Source: Selenomonadales bacterium (GTDB lineage Bacteria > Bacillota > Negativicutes > Selenomonadales > Selenomonadaceae). Taken from it: 64,000 nt of DNA. The notes below the pieces were generated by a model. That model ran no database searches. It saw nothing but the letters and a program-made list of their open reading frames with translations, and was not told where the DNA came from. The DNA lies in contig CAAGHH010000020.1 in the NCBI GenBank assembly GCA_900769615.1, positions 1 to 64,000 on the forward strand, read 5' to 3'. The translations under genes and the position numbers were made by a program. Each line of letters starts with the position of its first letter. The first letter of the stretch is position 1. This document shows, one piece after another, positions 60,113-64,000 of this stretch.

Positions 60113-60757
60113 TTAAATTTTTAGCAGTTCGGCTATATCATGCATAATAGTTATATGCGGGTAATTTTGCAAAGTAGCGGCGGTGGTGGTGCCAGTGGTT
60201 ACTCCAGCAAAGTCGACGCCAGCGTTTTGGGCGGCACCAGCATCAACGAAGCTGTCACCAGTATAGAGAACCTTTTCAGGAGCAATTTTAAACCAAGCAA
60301 GAGCCTTAAGAATACCTTCTGGGTCAGGCTTATGAGCTTGTACTTCGTTGCTGCCAATGATGTAATCTACTAGCTGGGGAACGTTATCAACAACGAATTT
60401 TTCTTTTATCCGGTGGCTGGTTTTACTGGAAATAATACCGATTTTAGCCCCGCGGTTTTTTAGTTCCTTTAAAGTGCTTACGGTATTAGGGAAGAATTTG
60501 GTGCCAGCCGTCATATAAAGGTCAGCTTCTACGGTATAGGCTTTGACAAAATCATCAACTTTTGCTTCATCATTGGTGCCGGTAATTATTTTTACAGCTT
60601 TTCGCATGGGAAGGCCGATAGTATGACGGATGGTATCATCATCACAATCAGCAAGACCGGTTTTATTTAAAGTGTTATGAAAGCATTTTACGATGGCACT
60701 TTCTGAATTTACCAGGGTGTAATCGAAATCAAATAGATATAGCTGATATTTTTTCAT
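60113..60757 (-). CDS. HAD phosphatase, phosphoglycolate type
   Basis: A 214-aa haloacid-dehalogenase phosphatase: motif I LFDFDYTLVNSE, motif II IISSK, Lys in AHKPDPEGI, motif IV YTGDSFVDAGAAQNAG. The cap lies between motifs I and II. Likely removes phosphate from phosphoglycolate or a similar small molecule. ATG 60757 follows AAAGGA. Confidence 0.88.
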   Translation of the reverse strand: MKKYQLYLFDFDYTLVNSESAIVKCFHNTLNKTGLADCDDDTIRHTIGLPMRKAVKIITGTNDEAKVDDFVKAYTVEADLYMTAGTKFFPNTVSTLKELKNRGAKIGIISSKTSHRIKEKFVVDNVPQLVDYIIGSNEVQAHKPDPEGILKALAWFKIAPEKVLYTGDSFVDAGAAQNAGVDFAGVTTGTTTAATLQNYPHITIMHDIAELLKI

Positions 60758-60880
60758 GAAAAAATCCTTTCTGCGAAATATGAATAATTTTATGATACCA
60801 CAGATTTTAGTTGAAGAAAATCCGTGGCTTTTGTAAAATAATATATTAAGGAATATACTAGAAAGCGCAGGTAGCGGCAG

Positions 60881-61549
60881 ATGAAATATATAGTTATTGA
60901 TTTGGAAATGAATCCAGTAGATCGGGAACATCGGGCAGTACGGCAAAAGATGAATGAAGAGGTTATTGAGTTCGGAGCAGTAAAGCTAGATGAAAATTTT
61001 AAACAAGAAGCAACATTTCAATGTTATGTGGAACCTGAGTATGGGGCAATAAAAAAGCATATTACTAAGCTGACAGGAATTACGCAGGACATGGTAAACG
61101 GTAAGGAACATTATGCAGTTTGCTTTGATAAATTTGTCAGCTGGGTTGGTGATGATGAGGTAAAGATTTATTCTTGGAGTATGTCGGATATCAAGCAGTT
61201 AAAAAAAGAATGCCGGTATAAGATGTCAGAATTTGACCTTAATTGGCTTGATGAGCGCTGGGTTGATTTGCAGCAGGAATTTGACGACAGATTAGGCTTG
61301 CATAACAGCTTGGCTTTGAAACATGCTTTAGGGGCAATGGGACATGAATTTGAAGGTAATCAGCATACTGCTTTGGATGATGCGATAAACACTAGTGCGA
61401 TATTGGTTTTGATGCAAGATGATGCAAAATTTAAGGCCACAATGCAGCCTGTTTTGGATATTTTGCAGCCACAGGAAGATTTATCAAGTTCTATTGGTGA
61501 ATTGTGTCCGGATTTATTGAAATTAAAAAATAATATTTACGATAATTAA
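60881..61549 (+). CDS. DEDDh-type 3'-5' exonuclease
   Basis: A 222-aa nuclease of the DnaQ fold: VIDLEMNPV (first D and E), a middle SWSMSDIKQLKKE with the second Asp, and HTALDDAINTS with the catalytic His and last Asp. It is most like KapD/ERI-type ribo-exonucleases of Firmicutes. Role unknown; small RNA or DNA trimming is possible. Single gene ahead of pheA. Confidence 0.85.
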   Translation: MKYIVIDLEMNPVDREHRAVRQKMNEEVIEFGAVKLDENFKQEATFQCYVEPEYGAIKKHITKLTGITQDMVNGKEHYAVCFDKFVSWVGDDEVKIYSWSMSDIKQLKKECRYKMSEFDLNWLDERWVDLQQEFDDRLGLHNSLALKHALGAMGHEFEGNQHTALDDAINTSAILVLMQDDAKFKATMQPVLDILQPQEDLSSSIGELCPDLLKLKNNIYDN

Positions 61550-61583
61550 GCTGGTTAAAATATGAATTGGAAGGATTAAATAC

Positions 61584-62429
61584 ATGGATAAAATGGGGGT
61601 TTTAGGACCTAGAGGCACGCATAGTGAAGCGGCGGCAATTTATTTAAATGACAAGCTGCCGGAAGCAGCGACGCTGGTCACCTTTAGTGATATATTTGAA
61701 TGTTTGCAGGCCGTAGAAGATAATATTGTCGATACTGCATTAGTGCCAGTAGAAAATTCCCTTGAAGGGGCGATAAATATAACGCTTGATACGCTGGCTC
61801 GCAGTAATAATCTGGAAGTGGCAAGAGAGCTTATTTGGCCAGTGCATAATCAATTAATGGCTAAATGTGCTCCCCAGGCGATAAAAAAAGTGTATTCACA
61901 TCCGCAGCCGATATCGCAGTGCCGCAAATTTTTGCAGGAGCATTATCCATTAGCCGAGATAGTTAAAGTAGCCAGCACGGCTAGAGCTGCTGAAATAGTA
62001 GCCGCAGAACCAATAGCAAAAGGTGCAGCCGCTATCTGTACGGAACGGGCGGGAAAACTTACAGGGCTTAATACTATTGCCAAAGAGATACAGGATAATA
62101 TGGCCAATTGTACGCGATTCTTTCAAGTAAGACGGCGTGGCGCTGGTAAAAATATATTGCCAAAGGATAAAGTATTGGTAATATGCCAGATTGATGGACA
62201 AAAAGCGGGCGCGCTTTATGACGTCTTAGGTGAATTTGCGAGGCGCGGGGTGAATTTAACCAGAATCGAATCGCGACCAGCCCGCACGGAACTTGGGGCT
62301 TATATTTTCTTTTTTGATTTGGAATATAAAAATAATGCAGGAATAATGCAGGAAGCTTTAGCCGCGGTAGCGCTAAAAAGCATTTGGCTTAAAACTCTAG
62401 GCGAATTTCCAGTATTAACTGTAAACTGA
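61584..62429 (+). CDS. pheA: Prephenate dehydratase
   Basis: Turns prephenate into phenylpyruvate in phenylalanine synthesis. It is 281 aa: catalytic PDT domain (MGVLGPRGTHSEAAA, VPVENSLEGAINITLD, NCTRFFQV with the TRF motif) and C-terminal ACT domain with ESRPARTELGAYIFFFDLE, which normally binds phenylalanine for feedback inhibition. It has no chorismate mutase domain. Confidence 0.96.
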   Translation: MDKMGVLGPRGTHSEAAAIYLNDKLPEAATLVTFSDIFECLQAVEDNIVDTALVPVENSLEGAINITLDTLARSNNLEVARELIWPVHNQLMAKCAPQAIKKVYSHPQPISQCRKFLQEHYPLAEIVKVASTARAAEIVAAEPIAKGAAAICTERAGKLTGLNTIAKEIQDNMANCTRFFQVRRRGAGKNILPKDKVLVICQIDGQKAGALYDVLGEFARRGVNLTRIESRPARTELGAYIFFFDLEYKNNAGIMQEALAAVALKSIWLKTLGEFPVLTVN

Positions 62430-62439
62430 ATTTTGTAAA

Positions 62440-62482
62440 AAATTGCCTCGGCATACGTTTAAGCAGTATGCCGAGGCAATTT
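62440..62482. terminator. Bidirectional terminator, 17-bp stem
   Basis: 62440-62456 pairs perfectly with 62466-62482, 9-nt loop; between pheA and the convergent HD gene. Confidence 0.88.
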
Positions 62483-62521
62483 GTATGTATATAATTTAAT
62501 TTTTCCGCTTTTTTTAGCCCA

Positions 62522-63013
62522 TTATAGAGCAAACATTGTATTTAGCAAATGCCGACCGGTTTTAGTAACAAAGTTTTTGTCACGAAAGGCGATTATGGCA
62601 TTTTTGCTTAAATTGTCTTCAAAAGCGTTGACAAGAAAATCAGCTTCGATGAGAATATGATAATCAAGATCGGCATCAAGACCATAGGTATGGTGATGCG
62701 CTATAAGCCAGCAGACGCGTTGGCAAAAGGCATCATCATAGCCACCGACGGCTTGCAATAAGGCCATTGCTGGGGCTGGTCCTTCGCTTTCCTGATATTT
62801 GCCAGCACAGCTATGATATTTGGCTTCCGCAGGATGAATGCCAATGTCATGCAGGATAGCTGCTGCTTCTAAGATGTTTTGGGCAGCTGGGGAGATGTTT
62901 TCTAAGGTGCCGATAAGCGCGGCAAATTCATGGACTTTGATCAGATGCTGAATACGCTTGGCATCGCCCTTGTCAAATTTAATCATGGCTTGCAATAGCT
63001 GAGCATGGTTCAT
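62522..63013 (-). CDS. HD-domain phosphohydrolase-like protein
   Basis: A 163-aa HD-superfamily protein. Metal-binding residues are HDIGIH (about 55-60), HVIKVHEFAAL-like HLIKVHEF near the start, and AHHHTYG later. Members hydrolyse phosphate esters or nucleotides; no substrate can be given. GAGGTG precedes the ATG. It follows the ClpX-like gene on the minus strand by about 23 bases and may share its transcript. Confidence 0.85.
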   Translation of the reverse strand: MNHAQLLQAMIKFDKGDAKRIQHLIKVHEFAALIGTLENISPAAQNILEAAAILHDIGIHPAEAKYHSCAGKYQESEGPAPAMALLQAVGGYDDAFCQRVCWLIAHHHTYGLDADLDYHILIEADFLVNAFEDNLSKNAIIAFRDKNFVTKTGRHLLNTMFAL

Positions 63014-63036
63014 GTGATTACACCTCGTTTGAAATG

Positions 63037-64000
63037 TTATGCTAATGGGGTTATTTCGGGCTTAGCGCCGTTTTCAATACAGTCCTTAGTAATGATGACT
63101 TTGCGAGGTTCATCAGATTTTGGAATGTCAAACATAACATCAAGCATTACATCCTCGATGATACCCTTCAAGGAACGGGCACCAGTTTTGCGTTCAATAG
63201 CTTTTTTTGCAACGGCCCGCAGCGCATCTTCGGCAAATTCCAAAGTTACGTTATCCATTGCTAAAAGTTTTTCGTATTGCTTAACAGGTGCGTTTTTCGG
63301 CTCGGTCAAAATCCGCAGCAAAGCATCTTCATCAAGGGATTCAAGAGTGCAGATAACTGGCAGACGGCCGATTATCTCGGGGATAATACCGTATTGCATT
63401 AAATCTTCTGGACGAACTTTATGAATAAGTTCATCGAATTTTGGCTTTTCGTCCTTGCCTTGAACTTCTGCTCCAAAACCGATGGAGCTGGCTTTAGACA
63501 GGCGTTTAGCAATGACATCGTCAATGCCAACAAAAGCACCGCCGACAATAAAGAGGATATTACGGGTATCAACTTTTATCGTCGGTGCTTCTGGATGTTT
63601 GCGCTGACCACGAGATGTGAATTCAACGACGCTGCCTTCAAGCATTTTTAAAAGTGCCTGCTGGACACCTTCATGTCCTGGATCGGCTGTTATCGAGTTG
63701 TTAGCTCCGGATTTGCGGGCAATTTTATCAAATTCGTCCAGGTAAATAATACCATGCTCAGCTTTTTCTACATCTTTGTCGGCAGCATAGTAAAGATTAC
63801 GGACAGCAACTTCAACGTCAGCACCGACAAAACCAGCTTCGGTGAGGCTGGAAGCATCAGTTACTGCAAAAGGAACATCTAGCAATTTGGAAAGATGTGA
63901 CAAAAGTGCCGTCTTGCCGCAGCCGGATGGACCAAGCATGATGACATTAGATTTTTCTATTTCAGTACCATCGGTATTTTGATAACCATATTTCATACGT
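63037..64000 (-). CDS. clpX: ClpX-like AAA+ unfoldase, partial
   Basis: The C-terminal 320 or so residues of an AAA+ protein; the N-terminus lies past the window end. Walker A is GPSGCGKT, Walker B YLDEFDKIARK, pore-1 loop GFVG (GYVG in standard ClpX), RKH loop RGQRKHPEAP, and the ClpP-binding loop IGF in ASSIGFGAE is kept, so it could feed ClpP. Several positions unlike common ClpX (GPTGSGKT, IDEIDKI) point to a divergent copy or second paralog. No clpP is beside it in this window. The zinc-finger domain cannot be judged. Confidence 0.82.
   Translation of the reverse strand, partial: RMKYGYQNTDGTEIEKSNVIMLGPSGCGKTALLSHLSKLLDVPFAVTDASSLTEAGFVGADVEVAVRNLYYAADKDVEKAEHGIIYLDEFDKIARKSGANNSITADPGHEGVQQALLKMLEGSVVEFTSRGQRKHPEAPTIKVDTRNILFIVGGAFVGIDDVIAKRLSKASSIGFGAEVQGKDEKPKFDELIHKVRPEDLMQYGIIPEIIGRLPVICTLESLDEDALLRILTEPKNAPVKQYEKLLAMDNVTLEFAEDALRAVAKKAIERKTGARSLKGIIEDVMLDVMFDIPKSDEPRKVIITKDCIENGAKPEITPLA

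Noticed and set aside
1..64000. Prophage, insertion sequence, integrase or CRISPR array
   Set aside because: No transposase, integrase, phage structural gene or regularly spaced repeat array was seen.

Overview
The window reads as a chromosomal segment of a diderm (outer-membrane) Firmicute of the class Negativicutes, most likely Selenomonadales. Low-GC Firmicute gene orders (rpmE–DUF1385–prfA–prmC–tsaC, rpiB–glyA–upp, mbl–flhO/flhP-type flagellar genes) sit beside features needed only with an outer membrane: four SLH-domain porins of the Mep45 type and flagellar P- and L-ring genes (flgI, flgH). Promoters are sigma-A-like, most with 17-nt spacers. The genus cannot be fixed from the sequence.

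Layout. 1–170: end of an rRNA operon (5S rRNA, terminator). 178–2768: a perfect palindrome carrying two consensus DnaA boxes, then a promoter, an attenuated leader and a panS-like/panC/panD operon. 2858–5569: an MFS exporter and a dicarboxylate/amino-acid symporter, convergent. 5750–13961: translation and one-carbon housekeeping (rpmE, DUF1385, prfA, prmC, tsaC, rpiB, glyA, upp, ychF). 14020–15061: a nitrilase-family hydrolase and a DUF951 protein. 15175–21900: four tandem SLH-porin genes, each with its own promoter, a shared structured 5' leader and a terminator; a type I toxin-antitoxin module of the Fst/par layout lies behind the second copy and a similar one behind the fourth. 21909–30900: small membrane proteins, alanine racemase, a Crp/Fnr regulator, a purine permease, a REC-GGDEF-EAL protein, a HAD phosphatase and galM. 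31045–36846: sucCD, a three-gene membrane-linked [FeFe]-hydrogenase operon and a lactate/malate-type dehydrogenase. 37130–47877: mbl, flagellar rod and ring genes, two exported envelope proteins and murA. 48016–50821: cstA behind an attenuator-like leader, tRNA-Arg(CCT) and a 3D-domain cell-wall protein. 50985–60030: a branched-chain amino-acid ABC transporter operon with a CBS-ACT protein, then a TAXI-type TRAP transporter. 60113–64000: HAD phosphatase, DEDDh exonuclease, pheA, HD protein and the C-terminal part of a ClpX-like ATPase.

How it fits together. The metabolism suggested is anaerobic and fermentative: succinyl-CoA synthetase, 2-hydroxyacid dehydrogenase, a hydrogenase coupled to a membrane cytochrome b, and uptake of amino acids, carboxylates and pyruvate or peptides. 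The envelope genes fit a Gram-negative-type cell built on a Firmicute chromosome.

Most interesting: (i) a 5' leader hairpin with a fixed 12-nt loop and a changing stem, at the same distance from the predicted start of transcription in all four porin genes; (ii) two previously unlabelled type I toxin-antitoxin modules with direct repeats and antisense promoters; (iii) the DnaA-box palindrome touching the pan promoter; (iv) unassigned attenuator leaders before the pan, rpiB-glyA and cstA genes. All functional claims are inferred from sequence alone; no database search was run.
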